A stretch of DNA of 64,000 nucleotides. Origin: Lachnospiraceae bacterium. Its GTDB lineage: Bacteria > Bacillota > Clostridia > Lachnospirales > Lachnospiraceae. The notes beneath the pieces are model-generated. The model did no database searches, was not told where the DNA came from, and saw only the letters and a program-made list of their open reading frames with translations. The stretch lies in assembly GCA_017473115.1 (NCBI GenBank), contig JAFUNC010000012.1:124001-188000 (forward strand), given 5' to 3'. Both the position numbers and the translations under genes were made by a program. Positions 1-8,648 of the stretch are shown one piece after another. Within the stretch, counting starts at the first letter, position 1. Each line of letters begins with the position of its first letter.

Positions 1-485
1 GATGCAGTGGCAATCAAAGCCCCCGTTAACGTATAGCGGGTTTTGGTGATTTTAACCACCATAAAATACACGCTCATTGTATAAAAAACTGTCTCCGTGG
101 AAGACATAGACAGGGACACTAAAGTACCTATGTAAGAATCCGTGCCGTAGGTTTTAAACAAATCCAATGCAAGGCCCGTAGCTGCTGAAGACGAAAACAT
201 TTTAATCAAGATAAAAGGAACCACCTCAGCCGGCAATGCAAGATATTTTACAACCGGCGTCAGAATCCATGATAAAAAATCAAAAAAACCGGATGCGCGA
301 AGCACGCCTACCGCCACCATCAAACCGATTAACGTCGGCATAATTTTAATTACGGTTTGAAAACCGTCTTCCGCGCCTTTGATAAAAAGAGCATACACAT
401 CCAGTTTGCGCCCTAATCCGATGACCACAATCAGCAAAATAACAACAGGAAGAATCATATTGGAAATCATAACGAGAGTATTCAT
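1..485 (-). CDS. spmB: Spore maturation protein B (partial, C-terminus cut by window edge)
   Basis: About 161 codons are visible, from the ATG at 485 to the window edge. The protein is a multi-pass membrane protein of the nucleoside-recognition (Gate) family. A hydrophobic N-terminus (MNTLVMISNMILPVVILL) is followed by the family's conserved stretch with KIMPTLIGLMVAVG and later FSSSAATGLALDLF. It starts one base after the stop of spmA, so the two are translated together, the usual spmA-spmB order. In Bacillus and Clostridium the pair is needed for spore core dehydration. The pairing and the motifs make the name fairly safe. The last part of the gene lies outside the window. Confidence 0.85.
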   Translation of the reverse strand, partial: MNTLVMISNMILPVVILLIVVIGLGRKLDVYALFIKGAEDGFQTVIKIMPTLIGLMVAVGVLRASGFFDFLSWILTPVVKYLALPAEVVPFILIKMFSSSAATGLALDLFKTYGTDSYIGTLVSLSMSSTETVFYTMSVYFMVVKITKTRYTLTGALIATA

Positions 486-486
486 T

Positions 487-1092
487 CTACATCCCCCTTT
501 GCTCTTTGCAAAAGCGGTTCACAATGCAGATAAACACAATTGCCACTACCGTAGAAAACAACGTTGCCAAAATAGCCGGCGCAATGATTCCCGCCGGATT
601 CTCCGAGCCGTAACTACTGCGATATGCAATCAAATTCACGGGAATTAACTGCAATGAAGATATATTTAAAATCAAAAAGTTACACATATCATTGGTCGCA
701 ATTCCGGGTGTCAGGCCGCGTTGCTTCCGCAATCCGTCCAATTCCTTCATTGCATTTAAGCCTGCAGGCGTGGCCGCCCAGCCCAGTCCCAGTACATTAG
801 CAATTACATTCAGCGAAAGATATTCCTCCGCCTTACTTCCCTTTGGTACGTTTGGGAACAGAAAACGCAACGCCGGGCCAATCCATTTGGACAAACGCTC
901 TACAATCCCTGCTTCCTTAGCAATTTCCATCAATCCTACCCACATGGACATCACACCCATCATGGTAATGCACAGGGTTACGGCATCTTGTGCCGATTGA
1001 ATCGCCGCATCCGTAACCGCCTCTAAATTCCCTGCAAAAGCAGCATAAATAATTCCTATGACAATCATACCGCCCCACAAATAACTCATCAT
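487..1092 (-). CDS. spmA: Spore maturation protein A
   Basis: A 201-residue integral membrane protein of the nucleoside-recognition/Gate family, the usual length for SpmA. Visible features are the hydrophobic N-terminus (YLWGGMIVIGIIYAAF), the segment MGVMSMWVGLMEIAKEAG, and the conserved LGLGWAATPAGLNAM block near residues 101-117. It is immediately upstream of spmB with one base between stop and start. Together they act in spore core dehydration and heat resistance in related Firmicutes. The ORF begins with two Met codons; either could be the start. A short palindrome, TGACA-gcggt-TGTCA, sits upstream at 1144-1158 and could be an operator, but no clear sigma-factor boxes were found. Presence of spmAB suggests a spore former or a recent descendant of one. 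Confidence 0.88.
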   Translation of the reverse strand: MMSYLWGGMIVIGIIYAAFAGNLEAVTDAAIQSAQDAVTLCITMMGVMSMWVGLMEIAKEAGIVERLSKWIGPALRFLFPNVPKGSKAEEYLSLNVIANVLGLGWAATPAGLNAMKELDGLRKQRGLTPGIATNDMCNFLILNISSLQLIPVNLIAYRSSYGSENPAGIIAPAILATLFSTVVAIVFICIVNRFCKEQRGM

Positions 1093-1181
1093 AAAAAGTC
1101 CTCTCAGGCATACTGCACCCTTGCTTTTTATAAAATGTATTTGTGACAGCGGTTGTCATATTCGCAGAATGATTATATTTT

Positions 1182-1204
1182 AAAAAAAGGGTGCTGATGC
1201 ACCC
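1182..1204 (-). terminator. Rho-independent terminator after the mini-ORF pair
   Basis: Read on the minus strand, GGGTGC-ATCA-GCACCC is followed directly by seven T. It lies just past the stop of the 46-residue ORF at 1211, so that ORF is the end of its own transcript and is separated from spmAB. Confidence 0.75.
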
Positions 1205-1210
1205 TCCTGG

Positions 1211-1351
1211 TTATTTCTTTTCTTCTGTTTTATAACTTTGATCACCGGTTACAATGTACAGAATGTGATTGATAATTTCTGTATCACTCCACCCTTTTGC
1301 TCTAAGGTCAAGAATTAACCTTGCAGTTTCTGTCATATTCATAGGCTCCAT
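1211..1351 (-). CDS. Small protein, 46 residues, downstream of Rpn-like gene
   Basis: The reading frame begins MEPMNMTETARLILDLRAKG and ends TGDQSYKTEEKK. It is shorter than usual ORF cut-offs. Support is a purine-rich ribosome site (AAGGGGGTG) ahead of the ATG, a terminator directly after the stop, and a protein-like composition with a predicted helix holding ARLILDLRAKGWSDTEI. I believe similar free-standing short proteins with an 'ARLIL.LRA.GW...EIN' pattern occur near Rpn-family genes in gut Clostridia, but this is memory, not a search. Its function is unknown. It starts two codons after the stop of the 24-residue ORF, so the two are probably translated together. Confidence 0.6.
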   Translation of the reverse strand: MEPMNMTETARLILDLRAKGWSDTEIINHILYIVTGDQSYKTEEKK

Positions 1352-1354
1352 TCC

Positions 1355-1429
1355 CTACACCCCCTTATTAGGGATATTGTAGGTTCTTCCCCCCTTTCTG
1401 TCAAGATTCGTTGTCTTCAGAATTGCCAT
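1355..1429 (-). CDS. Candidate mini-ORF, 24 residues
   Basis: The ORF (MAILKTTNLDRKGGRTYNIP, then NKGV and stop) follows a very strong ribosome site, GAAGGAGGGGGATT before ATG. Its stop lies three bases before the start of the next small ORF. It could be a leader peptide that couples translation of the next gene, or a leftover from decay of the Rpn locus. No function can be assigned. The ribosome site is the main argument for translation. Confidence 0.4.
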   Translation of the reverse strand: MAILKTTNLDRKGGRTYNIPNKGV

Positions 1430-1493
1430 AATCCCCCTCCTTCTCTTTTGTCTTTTAATTTGTTGATGTATTTATTTGGACCCTCACTGTGGG

Positions 1494-2081
1494 CTACCTT
1501 TTGGTGTATGCTGTTTTTCCCTGGTGTCTTCTTGCAAATTCTCTCTGGCTTGCCTCCATATCGTTCTGTTGCATACGTTGATACTCTTTGACATATATGG
1601 AATTGTGTTTTACCCGACGCACTTCATCATCCAGCATCTTTGTCAAATTACTTCTTTTCTCTTCACAATTAAGAATATAAACCACAAGTGCCTGCAACTC
1701 CGCATCACCTGTTTTCTCTAACGTTTCCTGTGTCGCACAGATAAATATTCGATGCGTACCCTTTTGTAATTCCAATGTGGGGATACCGCGACATTGCTCC
1801 GTAAAATGATAAATGCTCTTTCCTTGGCCAAAAATATCCTCCTTGAGAATATATAGTTCCACCTTCCAGATACTCTTTAAAACATTCGCAATATGTACGG
1901 TAAGCTTTATTCCGTTAGTGCCCTCCCTGTATTCCACAGTATTATTCTTGTCCGCATCGATTTTATATACTTTCACATTTGTAATTTTCTCCAGAAACCT
2001 CTTCGCCACCCTTTCATTTTGCATTATTTTGGACAACAAAAAAGCATCACAGACAGTCAACTCCGCAAATTTCTTATTCAT
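1494..2081 (-). pseudogene. Rpn-family recombination-promoting nuclease/transposase, internally deleted
   Basis: The 195-residue product begins MNKKFAELTVCDAFLLSKIM, which matches the N-terminus of PD-(D/E)XK nuclease-family transposases (Rpn/YhgA-like) common in Lachnospiraceae. The later part (IFGQGKSIYHFTEQC, then LELQKGTHRIFICATQ) matches their middle region. The segment that should hold the catalytic core (the 'VYNIEMQ' block and the following 'RSRYYQ..ID' helix) is missing between about residues 65 and 75: VHIAN runs straight into VLKSIWKVELYI. Full-length members are near 280-320 residues. I conclude this is an inactive, shortened copy, though the frame is intact and could still be expressed. 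The assignment rests on remembered family patterns, with no alignment. Confidence 0.6.
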
Positions 2082-2507
2082 AACACACTACCTCTATTCT
2101 GTTTAACAATGATTATTATTTCTGCTCAGTTCAGTACGCTTTCCCCGCGTATTCAATAGACCGTCCTTTTATGACCATAGATGCGGAACAGATAGGTTTT
2201 TACAGACGCGTAAACCTCTTATATTGTATCAATGGTTCTACCGTCTGCCTATGTGCAAAATGACGAATTTAACTGATATCATTCAAAAACGGTCCTATGG
2301 TAATTATTTCATTCCTTTGTGGAAAATTTGGTCGATTCGACTGTGAATACAGTTGCTTTCTGTAGTAGATTGTGACAGCAGAATTCTGCCACCCAAAATG
2401 ATTTTACTATTTTCTCCAAAATTCGACAAGAAAAACTCATCGCGCAATTCGACATAAACAGTTCCGACATACGGTGAACATTGCTATTGCGTTACCGATT
2501 TCGCTCT
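2082..2507. other. Gene-free stretch between the Rpn remnant and the GH18 gene
   Basis: About 425 bases with no credible reading frame on either strand. No repeat, RNA or clear promoter was recognised. It may hold decayed sequence from the same insertion that left the Rpn remnant, but I see nothing that proves this. Confidence 0.5.
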
Positions 2508-2538
2508 AAAAAAATCCGCCACTTCCGTGACGGATTTT
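2508..2538 (-). terminator. Rho-independent terminator of the GH18 gene
   Basis: On the minus strand the stem AAAATCCGtCAC / GTGgCGGATTTT with a GGAA loop is followed by T residues, just past the stop at 2547. Confidence 0.8.
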
Positions 2539-2546
2539 ATACATTT

Positions 2547-4301
2547 TTATGAATTTACATATGCCTCAATAACATCCCAAACAGAAGGATTTTCAAAATC
2601 CAATTTCCATTCGGCAACACCCGCTATATTATTGGCATCCATTACATTTAATTTTACCTGAATGGATTCATTCTCTTCCATCCAAATCTGATATAAAGTG
2701 CCATCTTTCTGGATTTCTCCGTAATACTGGCAAGTCTCGTTATCCCAATAAAGTTCAACGCCGTTACTGTCAATCCAGTTCTGTGCAACATCCATTCCGA
2801 TGGTTTCACAACTTACCGCGCCGCCGTATGTTTTCCAAAGTCTTGTATAAAAAGGAATCGCATTGATAATCTTCTCTGCCGGAACTTCTTCCATCGTTCT
2901 CTGGATACCGGTTTCCACGAAATTAATGGAAGCCACGGAACCCGCTGTCTGGGAACTTGCCCAGTGCTCATCATAACCCATAATCACAACGTAATCTGCC
3001 ACAAGTCCCTGTTCGGCACGATTGTAATACATTGTAGACGCCGTAGGTGCATAATTGTCTACCGACAATACCAAATTATTGGCATGGGTCTGAATAGACA
3101 ACTCTCTTAAGAACTGCACGAAGTCATCACCATAATCCGCCCCCACGGTTTCAAAGTCCACATTGATGCCATCCACTCCGTATTGCAATGCATACGAAAT
3201 CAAGGCCGAAACCATTGCTTCCCTCTTCTCTGATGATGAAAGAATTGCGCCGATTGGCACTTCATAATCCACATCGGTTACTACGGCCCATACTTCAATG
3301 CCCTGATTATGAGCCTTGGTTATATAATCAGAACTTGCAATGCACTCAAGCGTACCTTCTTCATCTTTCACACGGAACCAGGTAGGCGCAATCACATTGA
3401 CAGCCTTAGTATCCGCCATATAAGAATCATATGTACTGTTTGCCGCTGCAGAGAACACCTGATGGAAGGCCATATTAATCTTACCTTCGTGACTAATACT
3501 CTGATAATTCAGAACCACAGCATCCGTTACAGGTGTCTGGGTAACCGTTTCTCCGGTTTCCAGTCTTTTGTTCTCAATATAACCGATTAATCCGTCTTCA
3601 CTAATAACCTTCGTCCATTTTTCCATTTCTTCCAGCACATATACCTTATCGCCTTCCGACATATCTTTCAAAATAGGACTCTTTACTCCGCCCTGATAAC
3701 GAAGTTTGGTATCTTTTACAATGTTTGCACTCTGTCTTGTTCCCCATTCGGTGTAAAGCAACATACGATTGGGTTCTTCAAAAAATTCATACGAAAAGTT
3801 TGCAAACAACTTAACAAATTCCGCCGAAAGATAAATTTCCTCATCAACTAATATCGCTGCCGGAGCTGACAAAGGATTCTCTGCACCGGATATGGTATAA
3901 TAAGAATATTCTTCCCCGATAAAAGTTTTATATATATCTTTCTCCGTAGTATAAAGAATAATTCCCTCATCTCTGTTTATATAGAAACGATCCGTAAAAT
4001 ACTTCTCCACTGTTGCCATATCAAAATAACAGTTTCCGTCCACCAGTTTTGCTTTTTCGTCAATATGGGCATCCTGTAACATAATGGCAACATCATCGGA
4101 TTCCACCAATTCGAAATACTGGTACAAATCCTCCCGTTCCGAAGTGTAATACACACTTTCAATCAATGTTTCCCCATAAAAAATACCCACCAGGGCTATA
4201 ATAAGGACAATCGCAATCACAACAGGGATTGCTTTGGCTAACATGGCCTGTCTCTGTTTTTTTCTCTTTTTCTTTCGCTTATCCTCGCGTTTCGGTTCCA
4301 T
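2547..4301 (-). CDS. Membrane-anchored glycosyl hydrolase family 18 protein with SH3 domain
   Basis: 584 residues from the ATG at 4301, chosen because GGAGGAAACGCC precedes it and because a promoter lies inside the longer open frame. A Lys/Arg-rich cytoplasmic tail is followed by one membrane helix (about residues 20-42). Next come a region resembling copper-amine-oxidase-type N domains (about 50-190), an SH3-like domain (about 194-248), and a GH18 barrel to the C-terminus. The GH18 signature DGINVDFE (about 377-384) holds the catalytic Glu; Asn replaces the usual second Asp, as in many YaaH/YdhD-type spore and envelope enzymes. It probably cuts or binds cell-wall GlcNAc polymers outside the membrane. 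A role in spore cortex or vegetative wall turnover cannot be decided here. Confidence 0.82.
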   Translation of the reverse strand: MEPKREDKRKKKRKKQRQAMLAKAIPVVIAIVLIIALVGIFYGETLIESVYYTSEREDLYQYFELVESDDVAIMLQDAHIDEKAKLVDGNCYFDMATVEKYFTDRFYINRDEGIILYTTEKDIYKTFIGEEYSYYTISGAENPLSAPAAILVDEEIYLSAEFVKLFANFSYEFFEEPNRMLLYTEWGTRQSANIVKDTKLRYQGGVKSPILKDMSEGDKVYVLEEMEKWTKVISEDGLIGYIENKRLETGETVTQTPVTDAVVLNYQSISHEGKINMAFHQVFSAAANSTYDSYMADTKAVNVIAPTWFRVKDEEGTLECIASSDYITKAHNQGIEVWAVVTDVDYEVPIGAILSSSEKREAMVSALISYALQYGVDGINVDFETVGADYGDDFVQFLRELSIQTHANNLVLSVDNYAPTASTMYYNRAEQGLVADYVVIMGYDEHWASSQTAGSVASINFVETGIQRTMEEVPAEKIINAIPFYTRLWKTYGGAVSCETIGMDVAQNWIDSNGVELYWDNETCQYYGEIQKDGTLYQIWMEENESIQVKLNVMDANNIAGVAEWKLDFENPSVWDVIEAYVNS

Positions 4302-4335
4302 GGCGTTTCCTCCGTTTTGGTTTTTGACCGACCTT

Positions 4336-4364
4336 ATTATAGCAGAATAATTCAGCATCGTCAT
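4336..4364 (-). promoter_or_regulatory. Promoter of the GH18 gene
   Basis: On the minus strand ATGACG, 17 bases, TATAAT. It lies within the upstream extension of the open frame, which supports the later ATG at 4301 as the true start. Confidence 0.55.
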
Positions 4365-4423
4365 TAAATTTTTATTCTTTTTTCCTTTTTTGCATAAGTA
4401 CACGTTCGTTTGAGGGACTTACT

Positions 4424-4600
4424 ATGTTTAAACTTTTGCAAAAAGGATATGATTTCAGACAGAAGACAATCCGACTTCATTTCGCTTTTATCCCAAAAGG
4501 AACCGTGACGTATTTGTATCAAAACGAAATTTCCATCATAAAATATCTTAAATGTGACGATACTACTAAAACGAAAGATGCTCGGGAAGTACCAAAATAA
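4424..4600 (+). CDS. Candidate small ORF, 58 residues, unknown
   Basis: ATG at 4424 is preceded by GAGGGACTTACT, a reasonable ribosome site. The product begins MFKLLQKGYDFRQKTIRLHF, continues with an IPKGTVTYLY segment, and ends with a charged stretch, KCDDTTKTKDAREVPK. I do not recognise it. The 660-base gap before mecA otherwise has no gene, which slightly favours a real small gene. No promoter was identified, and the antisense strand also has an open frame here, so it could be chance. Confidence 0.3.
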   Translation: MFKLLQKGYDFRQKTIRLHFAFIPKGTVTYLYQNEISIIKYLKCDDTTKTKDAREVPK

Positions 4601-4960
4601 AAAATCCAAATTCTGAATTATTATGCTTTGAAAATTATTTGGAATTACAAGCGTGCGAACGCACACCAGCCTATAAGACATTTCGGAAAGAATCCTCCGA
4701 AAGAAGATCGTTATAAGGAAATAAGTATATGAATATAGATGAAAACCACTGCCTCCTAACCGGTACATTTTTCCGTCGGGGCACCTTTCGCTTTCAGTAT
4801 AAAACCAACGCAAGCCTTTTACAAGAAAAAGACGTCGACAAATTTCGCACTTTTATAACTGCAACAATTATAGCATAGGGACCGGAATAAATTATCATAA
4901 AAAGAAGTTTCATTGGCAGAATTTTCTCTTTAAAATTTAGTGAACAAAAGTCCATAAGTA
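4601..4960. other. Intergenic stretch upstream of mecA
   Basis: No confident gene. A further short plus-strand frame at 4729-4878 (49 residues) has only a weak, distant ribosome site. No RNA structure or repeat was recognised. The mecA promoter starts at 4961. Confidence 0.4.
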
Positions 4961-4989
4961 TTGACTAAAATTCGCGAAAAGATTAAGAT
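4961..4989 (+). promoter_or_regulatory. Promoter of mecA
   Basis: TTGACT at 4961-4966, a 17-base spacer, TAAGAT at 4984-4989. It lies about 75 bases ahead of the mecA start and leaves a 5' leader of roughly 65 bases. Confidence 0.7.
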
Positions 4990-5063
4990 ACTGTAAAAAC
5001 TTTGCGTTTTTATGTCGAAATATAATATGTAATATAATCCGTTTATATAGATTGGAGTATTGA

Positions 5064-5816
5064 ATGAAGATAGAAAGAGTAAATGATCATCAAATACGAT
5101 GTACACTTACCAAAAAAGAATTAGAAAAACGTGACTTGAAGTTAAGCGAAATGTCCTACGGAAACGAAAAGGTGAAACGTCTTTTTCAGGATATGATGCA
5201 AAAGGCTGCCTACGAATGCGACTTTGAAGCCGAAGATACACCGTTGATGATTGAAGTCATTCCTTTTACGGAATGTGCAGTCATCATTATCACCAAAGTA
5301 GAAGACCCTGATGAACTGGATACCCGTTTTTCAAGGTTTGCCCCTTCCGTGCACGATGGTGAGAATCCATTGGCCGGTATCTTAGGCGATGTTTTCCAAA
5401 GTTTAACCGAAAAGAATGAGGACATTGCGGAATTATTCAAGAAAATGCAGCAGCATAATGATAAGGAAGCCCCTGCTCTGGCAGAATGTGCCGAAGAAAG
5501 TGAAAACAATGTTTCTGCGGAAACACATAGCATTTTCTATGAGTTTGCGTCTATGAACGAAGTGCTTCGTGCCTGCCGTGCTCTCGGTTCCGCATTTGAC
5601 GGAAACAGCATTTTTTATAAAAATACCAGAAAGAATACTTTCATTCTTTATTTATATAACATCGAATCATCTCAAGATGATTTTGCCAGAATCTGCAGCA
5701 TTCTTTCAGAATATGCCGGCACTGTTTATGACAACGGCTATTTCAAATTTTATGCAGACGAACATTGCGAAGTATTAATTCCGGAAAATGCCGTAGAATC
5801 CTTGGCCGCAATTTAA
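5064..5816 (+). CDS. mecA: Adaptor protein MecA
   Basis: 250 residues, a normal length for MecA. The N-terminus (MKIERVNDHQIRCTLTKKEL) and the following LSEMSYGNEKVKRLFQDMM are typical of the substrate-binding domain. A variable acidic linker (about 105-160) leads to the C-terminal domain that in Bacillus docks on ClpC (FASMNEVLRACRAL, then FYKNTRKNTFILYL). MecA hands substrates such as unfolded proteins or ComK-like regulators to the ClpC-ClpP protease in the cytoplasm. It is a single-gene unit with its own promoter and terminator. No clpC is in the window. Confidence 0.9.
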   Translation: MKIERVNDHQIRCTLTKKELEKRDLKLSEMSYGNEKVKRLFQDMMQKAAYECDFEAEDTPLMIEVIPFTECAVIIITKVEDPDELDTRFSRFAPSVHDGENPLAGILGDVFQSLTEKNEDIAELFKKMQQHNDKEAPALAECAEESENNVSAETHSIFYEFASMNEVLRACRALGSAFDGNSIFYKNTRKNTFILYLYNIESSQDDFARICSILSEYAGTVYDNGYFKFYADEHCEVLIPENAVESLAAI

Positions 5817-5851
5817 TTTTTTAAATAATATACTTTATTCATATTAAAAAT

Positions 5852-5892
5852 AAAAACGCTTAGACCGCATGATGAGGTTTAAGCGTTTTTTA
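5852..5892. terminator. Terminator between mecA and the DUF1858 gene, probably bidirectional
   Basis: AAAACGCTTAgaCC and GGttTAAGCGTTTTTT form a stem with T runs on both strands. It can end mecA from the left and the minus-strand gene at 5919 from the right. Confidence 0.8.
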
Positions 5893-5918
5893 TAATAATT
5901 CTTTTATCTAAAACTATT

Positions 5919-6110
5919 TTATAACTGGTTTAATGCTTCAAGCAATGCATCCACATCCATACCGTGAACCATAGCTGCTTCTTCAAGGGTTTCTCCCTGT
6001 GCAGAAGGGCATCCGATACAATGCATACCTGCACTCATAAGTACGGGCGCAACTCCGGGGTTTGCTCTTAACATCTCACCGATTGTCATATCTTTATTAA
6101 ATTCAGCCAT
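5919..6110 (-). CDS. DUF1858 domain protein (hybrid-cluster/ScdA-like disulfide domain)
   Basis: 63 residues. The sequence is a complete DUF1858 domain: [20 protein letters not shown], then [19 protein letters not shown] with the typical C-x2-C pair, and an acidic helix at the end. This domain is found alone or fused to hybrid-cluster and redox proteins in anaerobes. The Cys pair suggests a redox or metal-related role, but no reaction is known for the stand-alone form. It is divergent from pflB with a separate promoter, so the two may respond to the same redox signal; that link is only inference. Confidence 0.85.
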   Translation of the reverse strand: MAEFNKDMTIGEMLRANPGVAPVLMSAGMHCIGCPSAQGETLEEAAMVHGMDVDALLEALNQL

Positions 6111-6149
6111 TTTATATTCCTCTCTTTCCTTAACTTTTTTACATTTTTC

Positions 6150-6178
6150 ATTCTAAAACAGATTGTACGAATGTGCAA
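6150..6178 (-). promoter_or_regulatory. Promoter of the DUF1858 gene
   Basis: On the minus strand TTGCAC, 17 bases, TAGAAT, ending about 40 bases before the ATG at 6110. Confidence 0.65.
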
Positions 6179-6243
6179 GATAAAGTTATCAAAAAATCCT
6201 TAATATTCCTGCTCTTTTTATCAATTTTCTCATGGCTTTTGAC

Positions 6244-6272
6244 TTGACTATAATGATTTAGAGGAGTACAAT
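6244..6272 (+). promoter_or_regulatory. Promoter of pflB-pflA
   Basis: TTGACT at 6244-6249, 17 bases, TACAAT at 6267-6272. A TATAAT at 6249-6254 overlaps the -35 box and might be a second, weaker start. The leader to the pflB start is about 50 bases. Confidence 0.65.
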
Positions 6273-6328
6273 TATTGATAGTCTTTAATAAACAATTTTT
6301 TTAAAATATATATTAGGAGGATAAAACA

Positions 6329-8641
6329 TTGAGAGAAGAATGGACAGGTTTTAAAGGCGAGTTATGGCAAAACGAAATCAATGTCAGGGACTTCATTCAG
6401 GCCAACTATGAACCCTATGACGGAGATGAGTCATTCCTTGCTGATGCAACACAGAATACAAAGGACTTATGGGATCAGGTATTAGAACTCTCTAAGCAGG
6501 AAAGAGAAGCAGGTGGTGTTCTTGATATGGACACTAAGGTTGTTTCTACAATCATTTCCCATGGCCCCGGCTATTTAAATAAGGACAAAGAAACCATCGT
6601 AGGTTTCCAGACTGACAAGCCCTTCAAACGTGGTTTACACGTATTCGGTGGTGTTCGTATGGCTGAAAAAGCTTGTGCTGATAACGGTTATACATTAGAT
6701 CCCGAAGTACAGGACTTCTACACAACATACAGAAAGACACATAACGCAGGTGTATTTGATGCTTACACACCTGAAATGCGTGCATGCCGTTCTAACCACA
6801 TCATTACAGGTCTTCCTGATGCTTACGGACGTGGACGTATCATCGGTGACTACAGAAGAATCGCTCTTTACGGTATTGACCGTTTGATTGAAGACAAGCA
6901 GGCTCAGAAGGCTTCCTTGGTTCGCCCTATGACTGATGACGTAATTCGTCTTCGTGAAGAAATTTCAGAGCAGATTCGTGCTTTGGAAGATATGAAGAAA
7001 ATGGCTGCATCTTACGGATGTGACATTTCAAATCCTGCAACAAACGTACAGGAAGCAATTCAGGGTGTATACTTTGGTTATCTTTCTGCAATCAAGGAAC
7101 AGAACGGTGCTGCCATGAGTATCGGACGTACCTCTACATTCCTTGATATTTATGCTCAGAGAGACTTAGCAAACGGAACATTTACAGAAGAACAGATTCA
7201 GGAATTCGTTGACCACTTCATCATGAAGTTACGTCTTGTTAAATTCGCAAGAACACCTGAATACAACAGTTTGTTCTCAGGTGACCCCGTATGGGCTACC
7301 GAATCATTAGGTGGTGCAGGTCTTGACGGAAGACATATGGCAACTAAGATGTCATTCCGTTACCTCCATACTTTAGAAAACTTAGGACCCGCTCCCGAGC
7401 CCAACTTAACAGTTCTCTGGTCTGAATTGTTACCGGAAGGCTTCAAGAAGTACTGTGCTAAGATTTCTATCATTACTTCTGCTATCCAGTATGAAAACGA
7501 CGATATGATGCGTAAAACACATGGCGATGACTACGCTATCGCATGTTGTGTATCTTCAATGCGTGTTGGTAAGGAAATGCAGTTCTTCGGCGCAAGAGCA
7601 AACCTTGCAAAGTGTCTCCTTTACTCATTAAACGGTGGTATTGATGAAAACACTAAGAAACAGGTTGCTCCTAAGACCTTTAAGGCTTACGAAGGCGACG
7701 TTTTAGAATATGATAAGGTAATGGAACTTTACAAAGAGATGATGTCTTGGTTAGCAGGCGTTTATGTAGATACATTGAACTGTATTCACTATATGCATGA
7801 CAAGTACTGCTACGAACGTGCACAGATGGCACTTCATGACAGAGATGTAAGACGTTATTTCGCAACAGGTATTGCCGGTCTTTCTGTAGTTGCTGACTCA
7901 CTTTCAGCTATTAAGTATGCTAAGGTTACAGCAATCCGCGACGAAAACGGTATTATCGTAGATTACAACGTAGAAGGTGACTTCCCTAAATACGGTAATG
8001 ATGATGACCGCGTAGACTCTATTGCACAGGAAATCGTTACTACATTTATGAACTATGTACGTAGCCACCACACATATCGTGATGGTTTCCCTACAACTTC
8101 CGTATTAACCATTACTTCTAACGTAGTATATGGTAAGAATACCGGTGCTACACCTGACGGACGTAAGGCAGGCGTTCCTTTTGCTCCCGGTGCTAACCCT
8201 ATGCACGGAAGAGATACAAGCGGTGCTGTTGCTTCACTTGCTTCTGTTGCTAAATTACCTTTCCTTGATGCACAGGATGGTATTTCAAATACCTTCAGTA
8301 TTATTCCGAATGCACTTGGTAAGAACAACGAACTTTTCGCAGATAACATTGATGCAGAAATCTGTGGCGATTGCGGCTGCGGAGACAGCATTTGCGTTGA
8401 TGGTTCCGACTCATTCCAGGTAGATAACTTAGTTTCTCTCTTGGACGGTTACGTACAGAAAGGCGGACACCACTTAAACGTTAACGTATTCAACCGCGAA
8501 ACTTTAATGGACGCTATGGAGCATCCTGAGAAATATCCTCAGTTGACAATCCGTGTATCCGGTTACGCAGTAAACTTTATTAAACTTACTCGTGAACAGC
8601 AGATGGATGTTATCTCCAGAACATTCCACGAGTCACTGTAA
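6329..8641 (+). CDS. pflB: Formate C-acetyltransferase (pyruvate formate-lyase)
   Basis: 770 residues, full length for the family. It converts pyruvate and CoA to acetyl-CoA and formate in fermentation by a glycyl radical mechanism. The active-site Cys pair is at about residues 406-407 ([10 protein letters not shown]), and the glycyl radical loop RVSGYAVNF places the radical at Gly745. The start is TTG at 6329: AGGAGG at 6315-6320 is correctly spaced, and no ATG fits better. The activase pflA follows after 7 bases, so both are made from one transcript. Codon use is strongly biased (many GGT, CGT, GTA), as expected for a highly expressed gene. The last 70 residues closely resemble the separate glycyl radical protein at 52668. 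Confidence 0.97.
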   Translation: MREEWTGFKGELWQNEINVRDFIQANYEPYDGDESFLADATQNTKDLWDQVLELSKQEREAGGVLDMDTKVVSTIISHGPGYLNKDKETIVGFQTDKPFKRGLHVFGGVRMAEKACADNGYTLDPEVQDFYTTYRKTHNAGVFDAYTPEMRACRSNHIITGLPDAYGRGRIIGDYRRIALYGIDRLIEDKQAQKASLVRPMTDDVIRLREEISEQIRALEDMKKMAASYGCDISNPATNVQEAIQGVYFGYLSAIKEQNGAAMSIGRTSTFLDIYAQRDLANGTFTEEQIQEFVDHFIMKLRLVKFARTPEYNSLFSGDPVWATESLGGAGLDGRHMATKMSFRYLHTLENLGPAPEPNLTVLWSELLPEGFKKYCAKISIITSAIQYENDDMMRKTHGDDYAIACCVSSMRVGKEMQFFGARANLAKCLLYSLNGGIDENTKKQVAPKTFKAYEGDVLEYDKVMELYKEMMSWLAGVYVDTLNCIHYMHDKYCYERAQMALHDRDVRRYFATGIAGLSVVADSLSAIKYAKVTAIRDENGIIVDYNVEGDFPKYGNDDDRVDSIAQEIVTTFMNYVRSHHTYRDGFPTTSVLTITSNVVYGKNTGATPDGRKAGVPFAPGANPMHGRDTSGAVASLASVAKLPFLDAQDGISNTFSIIPNALGKNNELFADNIDAEICGDCGCGDSICVDGSDSFQVDNLVSLLDGYVQKGGHHLNVNVFNRETLMDAMEHPEKYPQLTIRVSGYAVNFIKLTREQQMDVISRTFHESL

Positions 8642-8648
8642 GAACTAA

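Noticed and set aside
1144-1158. TGACA-gcggt-TGTCA palindrome upstream of spmA as a regulator site
   Set aside because: Single copy, no promoter boxes positioned around it that I could identify, and no candidate regulator; mentioned only under spmA.
4364-4813. 149-codon frame on the minus strand upstream of the GH18 gene
   Set aside because: No ribosome site near its start, composition unlike a protein (many Phe, Ile, Arg and Ser in random order), and it overlaps the GH18 promoter.
4729-4878. 49-codon plus-strand frame before mecA
   Set aside because: Ribosome site AAGGAA is 10 or more bases away and no family is recognised; kept only as a remark within the gap.
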